64,000 bases of DNA from Ruminococcus bovis (GCF_005601135.1 NZ_CP039381.1:1485941-1549940), one strand, 5' to 3'. Positions 45,830-57,443 are shown, counted from the stretch's first letter. Notes: generated by a model not told the origin, from the sequence alone. Numbers and translations: made by a program.

Positions 45830-47011
45830 TTACTTAGATAGTAGTTCCTTAATTCTTCTAACTGCTTCGATAGTGTTTTCTCTATCACCAAATGAAGTTA
45901 GACGGAAGTAACCTTCACCGTTCTTACCAAAGCCTTCACCAGGTGTACCAACAACATTAGCATTTTCAAGTAGGTAATCAAAGAATTCCCAGCTACCCAT
46001 ACCGTTAGGACATTTTAGCCAAATGTAAGGTGAGTTTTTACCACCTGTGTAGTAAATGCCTAGTTCGTCCATTGCTGAAGCGATAATCTTTGCATTTTCC
46101 TGATAGTAGCTAATGTTTTCCTTAAATTCTTTCTGACCTTCTTCAGAAAGAACTGCAGCAGCTGCACACTGTACAGGCCATGAAACACCATTAAACTTAG
46201 TAGCTTCTCTTCTGTACCATAGCTTGTAAATGTTCTTGCCATCTCTTTCAAGTTCCTTAGGAATGATTGTGTAACCACAACGAGTACCTGTGAAACCGGC
46301 AGTCTTTGATAGTGAGCAAAGTTCAATAGCACAAGTTCTTGCACCTTCAACTGCAAAGATACTTCTTGGAGAGTCATCTGTGATAAATGCTTCATATGCT
46401 GCATCAAAGATAATAATTGCATCATTCTTGTTAGCATAGTCAACCCAAGTCTTTAGCTGGTCATATGAGTAAGCTGAACCTGTTGGGTTGTTAGGAGAGC
46501 AAAGGTAGATAATGTCAGCCTTTACATCTTCGTTAGGCATAGCACAGAAACCATTAGATTCGTTAGAATCAGCATAGATAATTTTTCTACCGGCCATAAT
46601 GTTACTGTCAACATATACAGGGTATACAGGATCTGTTACAAGAACTGTATTGTCCTTATCGAAAATATCACCAATGTTACCTGAGTCAGACTTTGCACCA
46701 TCTGTAATAAGAATTTCTGATGGGTCAACCTTTACACCAAATGTGTTGTAGTAGTCAGAAACAGCTTTTCTTACAAATTCATAACCTTCATAGTCAGGAT
46801 AACCCTTGAAAGTTTCCTTGTTGCCTAGGTCGTCAGCACCTTTCTTAAGTGCTTCAACTGCAATCTTAGGTAGTGGTAGTGTAACATCACCGATACCTAG
46901 CTTAATAACCTTTTTGTCAGGGTTAGCACTACAATATTCATTAACTCTCTTTGCAATTTCAGCAAAAAGATAGTTAGGAACTAGATTGTCAAAATTTCTA
47001 TTTACCTTCAT
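45830..47011 (-). CDS. dapL: LL-diaminopimelate aminotransferase
   Basis: PLP enzyme that makes LL-diaminopimelate directly from tetrahydrodipicolinate, bypassing the succinyl/acetyl steps. 393 residues: NYLFAEIAKRV at the N-terminus, VIKLGIGDVTLPLP, TDGAKSDSGNI, CSPNNPTGSAY and the PLP Lys in SLSKTAGFTGTRCGYT. RBS AAGGAG. Product feeds DapF, encoded in the fusion gene upstream in this minus-strand cluster. It has its own promoter with a large dyad. Confidence 0.95.
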   Translation of the reverse strand: MKVNRNFDNLVPNYLFAEIAKRVNEYCSANPDKKVIKLGIGDVTLPLPKIAVEALKKGADDLGNKETFKGYPDYEGYEFVRKAVSDYYNTFGVKVDPSEILITDGAKSDSGNIGDIFDKDNTVLVTDPVYPVYVDSNIMAGRKIIYADSNESNGFCAMPNEDVKADIIYLCSPNNPTGSAYSYDQLKTWVDYANKNDAIIIFDAAYEAFITDDSPRSIFAVEGARTCAIELCSLSKTAGFTGTRCGYTIIPKELERDGKNIYKLWYRREATKFNGVSWPVQCAAAAVLSEEGQKEFKENISYYQENAKIIASAMDELGIYYTGGKNSPYIWLKCPNGMGSWEFFDYLLENANVVGTPGEGFGKNGEGYFRLTSFGDRENTIEAVRRIKELLSK

Positions 47012-47048
47012 TTTCTTCTGCTCCTTGATTAAAATTCATTTCTATGTT

Positions 47049-47107
47049 TAAGTGTAGTTAGCATATACTAACTACACTTATTTTATCATTTATATATAAT
47101 TTGTCAA
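47049..47107 (-). promoter_or_regulatory. dapL promoter with a 13-bp perfect dyad at the start site
   Basis: On the minus strand: TTGACA (47107-47102), 16-base spacer, TAAAAT (47085-47080), immediately followed by a perfect inverted repeat with arms TAAGTGTAGTTAG (47049-47061) and its complement (47068-47080), spacer CATATA. The expected start of transcription lies inside the dyad, so it looks like an operator; a 5' hairpin in the mRNA is the alternative. It is a poor terminator for pyrG because no T run follows. Confidence 0.6.
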
Positions 47108-47112
47108 GTTAA

Positions 47113-48741
<1,629 letters not shown>

Positions 48742-48809
48742 TTATTAATTGGGAATTTTCATTTTTTATGTAATAGTTTTTTAAAATTAGTCAAAAAATA
48801 AATTTCTGT

Positions 48810-48850
48810 AAAAAAACGAAAATGCCATTGCCGGTAAAATACCGACAATG
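48810..48850 (-). terminator. Terminator of carA-carB-dapF
   Basis: On the minus strand the stem CATTGTCGGTA / TACCGGCAATG is followed by a T-rich stretch ending in a T6 run. Confidence 0.78.
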
Positions 48851-48870
48851 ACTATTTTCTTAAATTTTAA

Positions 48871-51800
48871 TTAGACTTCAACAGTACCTTCAAATACCCT
48901 TTCAGCTTCACCTGTCATATATACTGTTTCATCAGTATAGTTAATTACAAGGTCGCCACCTTTTAGTTTAACAGTAATGTCGTCACCCTTGTTACAGAAG
49001 CCGTTTTCACAAGCTGCAACTGCAGCAGCACAAGCACCTGTACCACAAGCCCAAGTTTCACCTGAACCTCTTTCCCAAACTCTCATTTTGATTGTATGGT
49101 CATCAAGAACTTTTACAAATTCTGTATTTACTCTTTCAGGGAAGAGCTTATCATTTTCAAACTTAGGACCGATTTCATCCAGTTCAAGGTTATCAATGTC
49201 ACCCTTAATAAATACTACACAGTGAGGGTTACCCATTGATACACAAGTAATGTTGTATTCCTCGCCATCAATAGTATATGGTTCGTTAACAATTTTATCC
49301 TTATCCATTTTTGCCGGGATTTCCTTAGGGTCAAGGATAGCTTTACCCATATCAACTCTTAGTGACTTAACTTCGCCATCAAGTGTATAAGCCTTTAGGT
49401 GCTTAATACCTGAAAGAGTTTCAATGTCTAGCTTATCTTTCTTCTTAATATCAACCATACCATGGTCATATAGGAACTTACCAACACAACGGATACCGTT
49501 ACCACACATTTTACCCTCTGAACCGTCAAGGTTGAAAATTCTCATTTTAGCATCGGCTTTGTCACTAGGACAAACTAGGATAATACCGTCACCACCAATA
49601 CCAAAGTGTCTGTCAGAAAGTCTTACTGATAGAGCTTCAGGATTGTCAATTCTCTGGTCAAATGTACTAAAGTAAATGTAGTCATTACCTGTACCATGCA
49701 TCTTAGTGAAGTTTAATTTCATCTTTTCATCCCTCATATCGTTAATGTCAACCAATTCTGTGCTTATCTGGCTGTACTTACTCTTTAGGCAATCTGCAAG
49801 TGCATTAGCAGTATCGATGGATGTTAGGCAAGGAATGTTTCTTTCAACAGTTTTTCTTCTGATTTTAACAGAATCTCTTTCAGGCTGTCTGCCCTTAGCT
49901 GATGTTGAAATTACATACTGAATCTTGCCACTTTCAATAAGTGTTAGTGTGTTGTCTCTCTTATCTTCGTGAATCTTCTTAACTGTAATTGCGTTAACAC
50001 CGTATTCGTGAAGATAGTTAGCAGTACCTTCTGTAGCATAAATTTTAAAGCCTAGGTCTGCATACTTCTTAGCAACATCACCGATTTCACACTTATCGCT
50101 ATTTCTAACGGTGATAAATACACCACCACCACGCTTCATCTTGTAACCTGCACCGATAAGACCCTTGTATAGAGCTTCTTCAAGTGTACTTGCAATACCA
50201 AGAACTTCACCGGTTGACTTCATTTCAGGACCAAGGTGGTTATCAACATTAATTAGTTTTTCAAATGAGAATACAGGAACTTTAACTGCAACATAAGGAC
50301 TCTTCTTGTATAGACCTGTACCGTAACCCATATCCTTTAGCTTTTCGCCAAACATAGCTCTTGTAGCAAGGTCAACCATTGGAACACCGGTAACCTTACT
50401 GATGTAAGGAATTGTTCTTGATGAACGAGGGTTAACTTCAATAACATTTAGTTCGCCCTTATAAATTAGGTACTGAATATTTACAAGACCCTTAGTCTGT
50501 AGTGAAAGTGCTAGGTTTCTAGATGCATTAACAATTGTTTCTGTCATTTCATCAGAAATGTTCCATGCAGGATAAACAGCAATTGAGTCACCTGAGTGAA
50601 CACCGGCTCTTTCAACATGTTCCATAATACCGGGAATAAGAATGTCATCACCATCACAGATTGCATCTACTTCAAGTTCTGTACCCATCATATACTTATC
50701 AATAAGCACAGGGTTCTCTATATTTTGTGCAAGGATGATAGCCATATATTCCTTAACATCTGCCTCATTAAAGGCAATAATCATATTTTGACCACCTAAA
50801 ACATAAGATGGACGAAGAAGAACAGGATAGCCAATCTTTTCAGCAGTTTCAAGTGCTTCTTCACAGTTCATAACTGTAAAGCCCTTTGGACGGCTAATGT
50901 GGTGTTCTTCAAGTAATTCATCAAATCTTTCTCTGTCTTCAGCCATATCAATAGCATCAGCTGATGTACCAAGAATTCTAATTCCATGGTCAGAAAGATA
51001 TTTTGTAAGTTTAATAGCTGTTTGACCACCAAAGGCAACAACTGCACCAATAGGCTTTTCTGTTTTAATGATACCCATTACATCTTCATTTGTAAGTGGT
51101 TCAAAGTAAAGTCTGTCAGCAGTATCAAAGTCAGTAGAAACTGTTTCAGGGTTGTTGTTAACAATAACAACATCATAACCGGCTTTCTTTAGTGACCATA
51201 CGCAGTGAACTGAAGAATAGTCAAATTCGATACCTTGACCGATTCTGATAGGACCTGAACCGAATACCATAACAGTTTCTTTGTCAGAACCTTTTTCTTT
51301 AATAAATTCTTCAGCTTCATTTTCTTCATCAAATGTACTGTAGAAGTAAGGTGTTTCAGCATCAAATTCAGCAGCACAAGTATCAACCATTTTGTAAACA
51401 GGTGTAGCAGAATACTTACATTCTTCACCTGTAAATGCTTCGATAGTTCTATCTAGGAAACCAAGTTTCTTAGCCTTAAAGTAAGTAGCCTCATCAAGGT
51501 TGCCTTCTTTAAGAGTTTTTTCCATATCAACAAGGATAAGTAGCTTGTTTAAGAACCATTCGTCAATTAAAGTGATTTCGTGAATCTTGTCAACAGAAAC
51601 ACCTCTCTTAAGTGCTTCAAATACACAGAAAATTCTCTGGTCATCACAAACTGAAAGTCTGTCAACAACATTTTCATCACTCATCTTAGCAAACTTCTTA
51701 TCGTCAAGTGTATCGTGAGAAATTTCAGCACCACGAACTGCCTTCATAATAGCATGTTCAAATGTTGGTGCAATAGCCATAACTTCACCGGTAGCCTTCA

Positions 51801-52926
51801 TCTGTGTACCAAGAGTTCTCTTAGCATAAACAAACTTATCAAATGGCCACTTAGGGAACTTAACAACTACATAGTCAAGTGCAGGTTCAAAACAAGCATA
51901 TGTAGAACCTGTAACTGCATTCTTGATTTCACCAAGTGTGTAACCAATAGCAATTTTAGCAGCAACCTTGGCAATAGGATAACCTGTAGCCTTAGAAGCT
52001 AGTGCTGATGAACGAGAAACTCTAGGGTTTACTTCGATAACAGCATATTCAAAACTTTCAGGGTTTAGAGCAAACTGACAGTTACAACCACCCTCAACAC
52101 CAAGAGCCTGAATAATATTTAGAGATGCTGAACGAAGCATCTGATATTCTTTATCTGCAAGTGTTACTGCAGGAGCAATAACAATAGAGTCACCTGTATG
52201 TACACCAACAGGATCAAAGTTTTCCATTGAACAAACTGTAATTACATTACCGTCTGAGTCACGGATAACTTCAAATTCGATTTCTTTCCAACCGGCAATA
52301 CACTTTTCAACAAGAACCTGTGTAATAGGGGAAAGCTCTAGACCGTTTGAAGTGATTTCTCTTAGTTCTTCTTCATTATCAACGATACCACCACCGGTAC
52401 CACCAAGAGTAAATGCAGGACGGATAATTACAGGGTAGCCGATTTCGTTGGCGAAATCAACTGCTGACTCAACATCATTAACAACAAGGGAAGGGATAAC
52501 CGGTTGGCCGATAGCCTCCATTGTATCCTTAAACATCTGTCTGTCTTCAGCCTTATCAATAGTTTCAGGGTTAGCACCAAGTAGCTGAACACCGTTCTTT
52601 TCTAGGAAACCTTCCTTTGCAAGTTGCATAGAAAGTGTAAGACCTGTCTGACCACCTAGAGTGGAGATAAGGCCGTCCGGCTTTTCTTTTTCAATAATTC
52701 TCTTAACAACCGGAAGAGTAAGTGGTTCAATATAAACCTTATCTGCCATAGCGTTGTCAGTCATAATAGTAGCAGGGTTTGAGTTTACAAGAATAACCTC
52801 AAGACCTTCTTCTTTCAAAGCACGACAAGCCTGAGTACCGGCATAGTCGAATTCAGCAGCCTGACCAATAACGATAGGACCTGAACCAATTACCATAACT
52901 CTCTTTAAATTTGGTTTAATAGGCAT
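48871..52926 (-). CDS. carB-dapF: Fusion: carbamoyl-phosphate synthase large subunit (CarB) - diaminopimelate epimerase (DapF)
   Basis: A single open frame of 1351 residues. Residues 1-1068 are a full CarB: two ATP-grasp halves (GSGPIVIGQAAEFDYAGTQA and GSGPIRIGQGIEFDYSSVHC) and the MGS-like allosteric domain ending ELVDINDMRDEK. Residues 1069-1351 are a full DapF beginning MKLNFTKMHGTGNDYIYF, with both catalytic cysteines (MCGNGIRC and ETWACGTGACAA). No stop separates them. An AGGG stretch lies 11 bases before the internal ATG at 49722, so DapF could also be made separately. CarB serves arginine/pyrimidine synthesis; DapF makes meso-diaminopimelate. The start follows AAAGGATG. Confidence 0.93.
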   Translation of the reverse strand: MPIKPNLKRVMVIGSGPIVIGQAAEFDYAGTQACRALKEEGLEVILVNSNPATIMTDNAMADKVYIEPLTLPVVKRIIEKEKPDGLISTLGGQTGLTLSMQLAKEGFLEKNGVQLLGANPETIDKAEDRQMFKDTMEAIGQPVIPSLVVNDVESAVDFANEIGYPVIIRPAFTLGGTGGGIVDNEEELREITSNGLELSPITQVLVEKCIAGWKEIEFEVIRDSDGNVITVCSMENFDPVGVHTGDSIVIAPAVTLADKEYQMLRSASLNIIQALGVEGGCNCQFALNPESFEYAVIEVNPRVSRSSALASKATGYPIAKVAAKIAIGYTLGEIKNAVTGSTYACFEPALDYVVVKFPKWPFDKFVYAKRTLGTQMKATGEVMAIAPTFEHAIMKAVRGAEISHDTLDDKKFAKMSDENVVDRLSVCDDQRIFCVFEALKRGVSVDKIHEITLIDEWFLNKLLILVDMEKTLKEGNLDEATYFKAKKLGFLDRTIEAFTGEECKYSATPVYKMVDTCAAEFDAETPYFYSTFDEENEAEEFIKEKGSDKETVMVFGSGPIRIGQGIEFDYSSVHCVWSLKKAGYDVVIVNNNPETVSTDFDTADRLYFEPLTNEDVMGIIKTEKPIGAVVAFGGQTAIKLTKYLSDHGIRILGTSADAIDMAEDRERFDELLEEHHISRPKGFTVMNCEEALETAEKIGYPVLLRPSYVLGGQNMIIAFNEADVKEYMAIILAQNIENPVLIDKYMMGTELEVDAICDGDDILIPGIMEHVERAGVHSGDSIAVYPAWNISDEMTETIVNASRNLALSLQTKGLVNIQYLIYKGELNVIEVNPRSSRTIPYISKVTGVPMVDLATRAMFGEKLKDMGYGTGLYKKSPYVAVKVPVFSFEKLINVDNHLGPEMKSTGEVLGIASTLEEALYKGLIGAGYKMKRGGGVFITVRNSDKCEIGDVAKKYADLGFKIYATEGTANYLHEYGVNAITVKKIHEDKRDNTLTLIESGKIQYVISTSAKGRQPERDSVKIRRKTVERNIPCLTSIDTANALADCLKSKYSQISTELVDINDMRDEKMKLNFTKMHGTGNDYIYFSTFDQRIDNPEALSVRLSDRHFGIGGDGIILVCPSDKADAKMRIFNLDGSEGKMCGNGIRCVGKFLYDHGMVDIKKKDKLDIETLSGIKHLKAYTLDGEVKSLRVDMGKAILDPKEIPAKMDKDKIVNEPYTIDGEEYNITCVSMGNPHCVVFIKGDIDNLELDEIGPKFENDKLFPERVNTEFVKVLDDHTIKMRVWERGSGETWACGTGACAAAVAACENGFCNKGDDITVKLKGGDLVINYTDETVYMTGEAERVFEGTVEV

Positions 52927-52967
52927 TTATATGCATCCTTTCATATATATTAAAGGGAAAAATAAAC

Positions 52968-54038
52968 TTAATCCATCATACTAACAAACTTATCAAATAG
53001 AAATGCTGTATCCTGTGGACCACCACAAGCTTCTGGGTGGAACTGAACAGTAAATACCGGCATATCATTATAAGTGATACCTTCACAAGTACCATCATTA
53101 CCGTTTACAAAGCTAACCTTTGCATTTTCAGGAATGCTATCGTTAACTACTGCATAACCATGGTTCTGGCTGGTGATATAAATTCTACCGGTTTCAGTAT
53201 CTTTAGCAGGTTGGTTAGCACCTCTGTGACCATAGTGTAGCTTTTCTGTTGTTGCACCCTGAGAAAGTGCAAGTAGCTGATGACCAAGACAGATACCGAA
53301 TGTAGGAATCTTGTGTTCACATAATTTCTTTAGTTCAGCAATGATTTCAGTATTTTCTGTTGGGTCTCCTGGACCGTTACTTAGCATAATACCGTCAGGA
53401 TTCATAGCAACAATCTGTTCACAAGTTGTACTTGCAGGAACAACTGTAACATCACAACCACGCTTTACTAATTCTCTTCTGATGTTATCCTTTGCACCAA
53501 AGTCCATAAGAACAACATTCTTCTTGTGTGTTTCACTTTCAAAAAGTTCTTCTTTGTCAGTTGTAACACTCTTAACTGCATCAGTAACTTTATAAGACTT
53601 TAGTTCTTCAATATCCTTGTCTAGGTTATCAAGGCTATAAGTTAATTTGCAGTTCATAACACCGTATTCACGAACAATTCGTGTTAGGCATCTTGTGTCT
53701 ATATCGTAAAGACCCGGAACATCTGAGTCTTTTAAAAAGGTGTCAAGTACGCCCTCGCAACGAAAATTGGAAGGTTCCTGACACCAGTTTCTAACAATAT
53801 AAGCCTTTAAGGCCGGTTTTTTACTTTCAAAATCGGAAGGAATAACCCCATAGTTACCAATAAGAGGGAATGTCTGAATAACCACCTGACCAAAATAACT
53901 AGGGTCGGTGAGTGTTTCAAGATAACCTGTCATAGCTGTTGTAAAAACAAGTTCCCCTGTAGTTTCCTTTTTTGCTCCAAAGGATTTACCTTCAAAAACT
54001 TTTCCGTTTTCAAGGATTAGATATGCCTTTGACTCCAT
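52968..54038 (-). CDS. carA: Carbamoyl-phosphate synthase small subunit
   Basis: Glutaminase subunit delivering ammonia to CarB. 356 residues: N-terminal LVFTTAMTGYLETLTDPSY, GATase triad Cys in FGICLGHQLLALSQGA and His/Glu in VQFHPEACGGP. Upstream of carB by 41 bases and downstream of the ANTAR gene by 24 bases, so all three may form one transcript. Confidence 0.96.
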   Translation of the reverse strand: MESKAYLILENGKVFEGKSFGAKKETTGELVFTTAMTGYLETLTDPSYFGQVVIQTFPLIGNYGVIPSDFESKKPALKAYIVRNWCQEPSNFRCEGVLDTFLKDSDVPGLYDIDTRCLTRIVREYGVMNCKLTYSLDNLDKDIEELKSYKVTDAVKSVTTDKEELFESETHKKNVVLMDFGAKDNIRRELVKRGCDVTVVPASTTCEQIVAMNPDGIMLSNGPGDPTENTEIIAELKKLCEHKIPTFGICLGHQLLALSQGATTEKLHYGHRGANQPAKDTETGRIYITSQNHGYAVVNDSIPENAKVSFVNGNDGTCEGITYNDMPVFTVQFHPEACGGPQDTAFLFDKFVSMMD

Positions 54039-54062
54039 TAAAATTACATTCCTTTCATAAAG

Positions 54063-54638
54063 TTAGTTTTCATATGTCTTTAGAACTCTAAGAGCAACAT
54101 CATACTTACTTTTACGCAAGTTCATTGCTTGTTTCTCAAGATAATGGTGTGCCTGACTTTCTGTCATACGCAAGTTTTGCATAAGAAGAATTTTTGCACG
54201 ATTCACAAGTTTCATGGTTTCAACCTGTGTCTTTAACTTTGTATTTTCTTTGACTACTCTGTTCATTCTCTCCTTAAAACATTCAGAGAATAACAGATAA
54301 TGGTGAAAAAGATGTTTGCTAATAGGTTTGGATATTACCATAATACCCTTTGATGTCATCATCTGAGCAACATCATTTGAGCTTTTTGAAGGTACAATAA
54401 CAAGAATACTTGCTATTGTGGTTTTGCTACAACTAATTGCAAATTCCAGTCCTGTTTCATTCTCCAAAGGAGTGTTAATAAGGATTAGGTCAAAATCATC
54501 ATTTTCGATAAAGTCTTTTGCAATTTCGGAAGATTCAGCACTTACTACAGAGCCAAAGCCTTCTTCCTTTAATAGAGCTGTCAAAGCTTGGGTGTTGTTT
54601 AGTTTGGACACTACTATTGCCTTTTTCACATAAATCAC
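54063..54638 (-). CDS. ANTAR-domain RNA-binding antiterminator with degenerate receiver
   Basis: About 190 residues. The N-terminal half is a receiver-like fold, but the usual phosphorylated Asp position in LILINTPLEN reads Asn, so classical phosphorylation is unlikely. A coiled-coil linker (about 115-140) precedes a C-terminal ANTAR domain (LVNRAKILLMQ, MTESQAHHYLEKQAM). ANTAR proteins bind hexaloop hairpins and prevent termination. Target candidates are the leaders of glnA and amt, divergently transcribed next door. The start is a GTG, at 54638 or 54629; the ribosome site is weak, so I am unsure which. Confidence 0.85.
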   Translation of the reverse strand: MIYVKKAIVVSKLNNTQALTALLKEEGFGSVVSAESSEIAKDFIENDDFDLILINTPLENETGLEFAISCSKTTIASILVIVPSKSSNDVAQMMTSKGIMVISKPISKHLFHHYLLFSECFKERMNRVVKENTKLKTQVETMKLVNRAKILLMQNLRMTESQAHHYLEKQAMNLRKSKYDVALRVLKTYEN

Positions 54639-55091
54639 TCACTATATTCTATACTATATTCTTAGTAAAGATATTGCATATAAGAATTATAACAAATTTT
54701 TTCTTCTAAAGAAAGACAAAAAACGAAAATTTTCTAAAAAAATCAACATTTTTTTCGCCTATATATAATGTATAGGGAGAATAGGTTGTTTTTTGTGATT
54801 TTAATTGCCTAAAATTATCCGAAAAAATCATATGAAAGGTATGTAAAGTCAGCTTCACACCGTTTTTCTATAAAAATATCTTTGTTTACAGAAAAATCTA
54901 CGCAATAATTTACTGCTATTATTATATAGTGAATTTTCTATATTCGTCAAGGTAAAATTGCAACTTTTCTCTTATTATCCGTCTTTTAAGTGTGTTTTTA
55001 TATATCTTTTTACGTTTTGTACAAGTATTTTGCAAGAAAATATAAAAATCTTGCAAATTCTTATAAATTAAAATAAATTCTCAAAATTCTA

Positions 55092-55120
55092 TTGACAATG
55101 TCTGTGTATAGGGCTATAAT
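55092..55120 (+). promoter_or_regulatory. glnA promoter
   Basis: TTGACA, 17-base spacer, perfect TATAAT. The preceding 450 bases of the divergent gap (54639-55091) are very AT-rich; I see no gene or clear structure there beyond a possible promoter for the ANTAR gene. Confidence 0.8.
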
Positions 55121-55133
55121 GTGAACAACGAAA

Positions 55134-55190
55134 CAGCAAAGGCGCTGCAGATTAAGTAAACTCTTTATCTGCTGCGCCATTTTTGTTTTT
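55134..55190 (+). promoter_or_regulatory. glnA leader: hexaloop hairpin overlapping an intrinsic terminator
   Basis: Terminator: GGCGCTGCAGATTAAG (55141) pairs with the arm ending at 55178 at 14 of 16 positions and is followed by ATTTTTGTTTTT. Just upstream, CAGC-AAAGGC-GCTG (55134-55147) can fold as a 4-bp stem with a hexaloop A at position 1 and G at position 4, the ANTAR signature, and uses bases of the terminator arm. The two folds exclude each other, as in ANTAR antitermination. Only one hexaloop is evident, whereas the canonical target has two. Confidence 0.6.
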
Positions 55191-55226
55191 AGTAAAAATT
55201 TATATTAGGATAGGAGATTACTCACA

Positions 55227-57314
55227 ATGGTAAATGTTCCAGAAATTTTCGGTAGTATGGTATTTAATGATGCTACAATGAAAGAAAGACTTCCAAAGGC
55301 TACATACAAAGCTTTAAAGAAGACAATTGATCTTGGTGAACCACTTGATATTTCAGTTGCCAATGTTGTTGCTAATGCAATGAAGGATTGGGCAGTTGAA
55401 AAAGGTTGTACTCACTACACTCACTGGTTCCAGCCAATGACAGGTGTTACAGCAGAAAAGCATGATAGCTTTATTGATCCTGCAGGTGACGGTACAGCTA
55501 TTATGGAATTTGGTGGTAAGGAATTAGTAAAAGGCGAACCTGATGCTTCTTCATTCCCAAGTGGTGGTATCAGAGCTACTTTTGAAGCAAGAGGTTACAC
55601 AGCATGGGACCCTACTTCACCAGCATTTATCAGAGATACTACATTATATATTCCTACTGCTTTCTGTTCTTACACAGGTGAAGCACTTGATAAGAAAACT
55701 CCACTACTTCGTTCAATGGAAGTTCTTTCAAATGCAGCTTGCAGAACACTAAAGTTATTCGGTAAAGATGTTAAGAAGGTTACATCAACAGTTGGTCCTG
55801 AACAGGAATACTTCCTAGTTGATAAAGAATACTTTGACCAGAGAAAAGACCTTATCTTTACAGGTAGAACACTATTTGGTGCAGCTGCTCCAAAGGGTCA
55901 GGAACTTGACGACCACTACTTTGGTGCTTTAAAGACTAGAGTTAAGGACTTTATGGCAGACCTTGATGTTGAACTTTGGAAACTTGGTATTACATCAAAG
56001 ACAAGACATAACGAAGTTGCTCCTGCTCAGCACGAAGTTGCTCCAATCTTTGGTACAACAAATATTGCTACTGACCACAACCAGTTAGTAATGGAAACAC
56101 TTAAGAAAACTGCTGAAAAGCATGGTATGGTTTGCTTACTTCACGAAAAGCCATTTGCAGGTGTTAACGGTTCAGGTAAGCACAACAACTGGTCAATGTG
56201 TACAAATGAAGGTGAAAACCTAATTAGCCCTGGTAAGAACCCAATTAACAATACACAGTTCCTATTTATTCTAGCAGCTATTATGAAGGGTGTTGACGAA
56301 TATGCAGACCTTCTAAGAATTTCAGTTGCTTCTGCCGGTAATGACCACAGACTAGGTGCTAACGAAGCTCCTCCTGCTATCGTTTCAATGTTCCTAGGTG
56401 ACGAACTTGAAGCAGTTGTTAAGTCTATCGTTGAAGACAAGGATTATGCAACTCCTGGTAAAGTTCCAATGCACCTTGGTGTTGATGTTCTTCCTGAATT
56501 TAAGAAGGATACAACAGATAGAAACAGAACATCACCTTTCGCATTTACAGGTAACCGTTTTGAATTTAGAATGTTAGGTTCAGCTGTTAACATTGCTTGT
56601 CCAAACATTATGATTAATACAATTATGGCTGAAGAACTAAATCAGTTCTGTGACGAAATCGAAAAGGCTGATAACAAGGATAAGGCTATTAAAGAACTTA
56701 TCAAAAAGACATTTACAGAACATCAGAGAATTATCTTTAATGGTGACGGTTATTCTGATGAATGGCCTGTTGAAGCTGAAAAGAGAGGCCTACCAAACTA
56801 CCGTTCACTACCTGAAGCTCTTGCTCACTTTGATGATCAGAAGAACATTGACCTATTCGTTAAGAACAATGTTCATGATGAAGTTGAAATCAAGGCTAGA
56901 AAGGTAATCACTCTTGAAGAATATGCAAAGACAATTAACATTGAAGCATTAACAATGCTAGAAATGGCAAAACAGGATATTCTACCTGCAGTATCATCTT
57001 ATGTTAAGGAACTAACAGATACAGCTCTTGCTAAGAAGGCTCTATCAGATGCAATTCCTACTTCTGTTGAAGAAGACCTAGTAACTACTCTATCTAATGA
57101 CCTAGTATCATTCGTAGAAAAGATTGATACTCTATCAGAAGATGTGGTTAAGGGTAACGACATTGAAGATGCTCAGGAAAAGGCTAACTACTATCATGAT
57201 GTTGTATTTGCAGCAATGAATGAACTAAGAGCAGTTAGTGATGAAATGGAAACAATTACATCATCTGACTACTGGCCATATCCAACATATGATGAACTTC
57301 TATTTGGTGTTTGA
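55227..57314 (+). CDS. glnN: Glutamine synthetase type III
   Basis: Assimilates ammonium into glutamine. 695 residues, the length of the dodecameric GSIII class (GSI is about 450). Begins [12 protein letters not shown]; contains [32 protein letters not shown] [25 protein letters not shown] and [20 protein letters not shown]-type ribosome site. Located between an ANTAR regulator (divergent) and amt, as expected for a nitrogen-regulated block. Confidence 0.96.
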   Translation: MVNVPEIFGSMVFNDATMKERLPKATYKALKKTIDLGEPLDISVANVVANAMKDWAVEKGCTHYTHWFQPMTGVTAEKHDSFIDPAGDGTAIMEFGGKELVKGEPDASSFPSGGIRATFEARGYTAWDPTSPAFIRDTTLYIPTAFCSYTGEALDKKTPLLRSMEVLSNAACRTLKLFGKDVKKVTSTVGPEQEYFLVDKEYFDQRKDLIFTGRTLFGAAAPKGQELDDHYFGALKTRVKDFMADLDVELWKLGITSKTRHNEVAPAQHEVAPIFGTTNIATDHNQLVMETLKKTAEKHGMVCLLHEKPFAGVNGSGKHNNWSMCTNEGENLISPGKNPINNTQFLFILAAIMKGVDEYADLLRISVASAGNDHRLGANEAPPAIVSMFLGDELEAVVKSIVEDKDYATPGKVPMHLGVDVLPEFKKDTTDRNRTSPFAFTGNRFEFRMLGSAVNIACPNIMINTIMAEELNQFCDEIEKADNKDKAIKELIKKTFTEHQRIIFNGDGYSDEWPVEAEKRGLPNYRSLPEALAHFDDQKNIDLFVKNNVHDEVEIKARKVITLEEYAKTINIEALTMLEMAKQDILPAVSSYVKELTDTALAKKALSDAIPTSVEEDLVTTLSNDLVSFVEKIDTLSEDVVKGNDIEDAQEKANYYHDVVFAAMNELRAVSDEMETITSSDYWPYPTYDELLFGV

Positions 57315-57404
57315 TAACACAATATATAACATTTATTAACATTCAATTTAACATTTAAAGATTTTTATTTAAAATTAAATATTAACCTTTAATCTTCAAA
57401 AACA

Positions 57405-57443
57405 GTATGCTCCTTGTGTCAGGAGCAGGGAGCATACTTTTTT
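57405..57443 (+). terminator. glnN-amt intergenic terminator with an alternative hexaloop hairpin
   Basis: Terminator stem GTATGCTCC / GGAGCATAC, then T6. The bases can instead form GCTCCT-TGTGTC-AGGAGC (57409-57426), a 6-bp stem with a hexaloop that has G at position 4 but T at position 1. Mutually exclusive folds suggest an attenuator for amt rather than a plain terminator. The preceding 90 bases are AT-rich. Confidence 0.6.
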
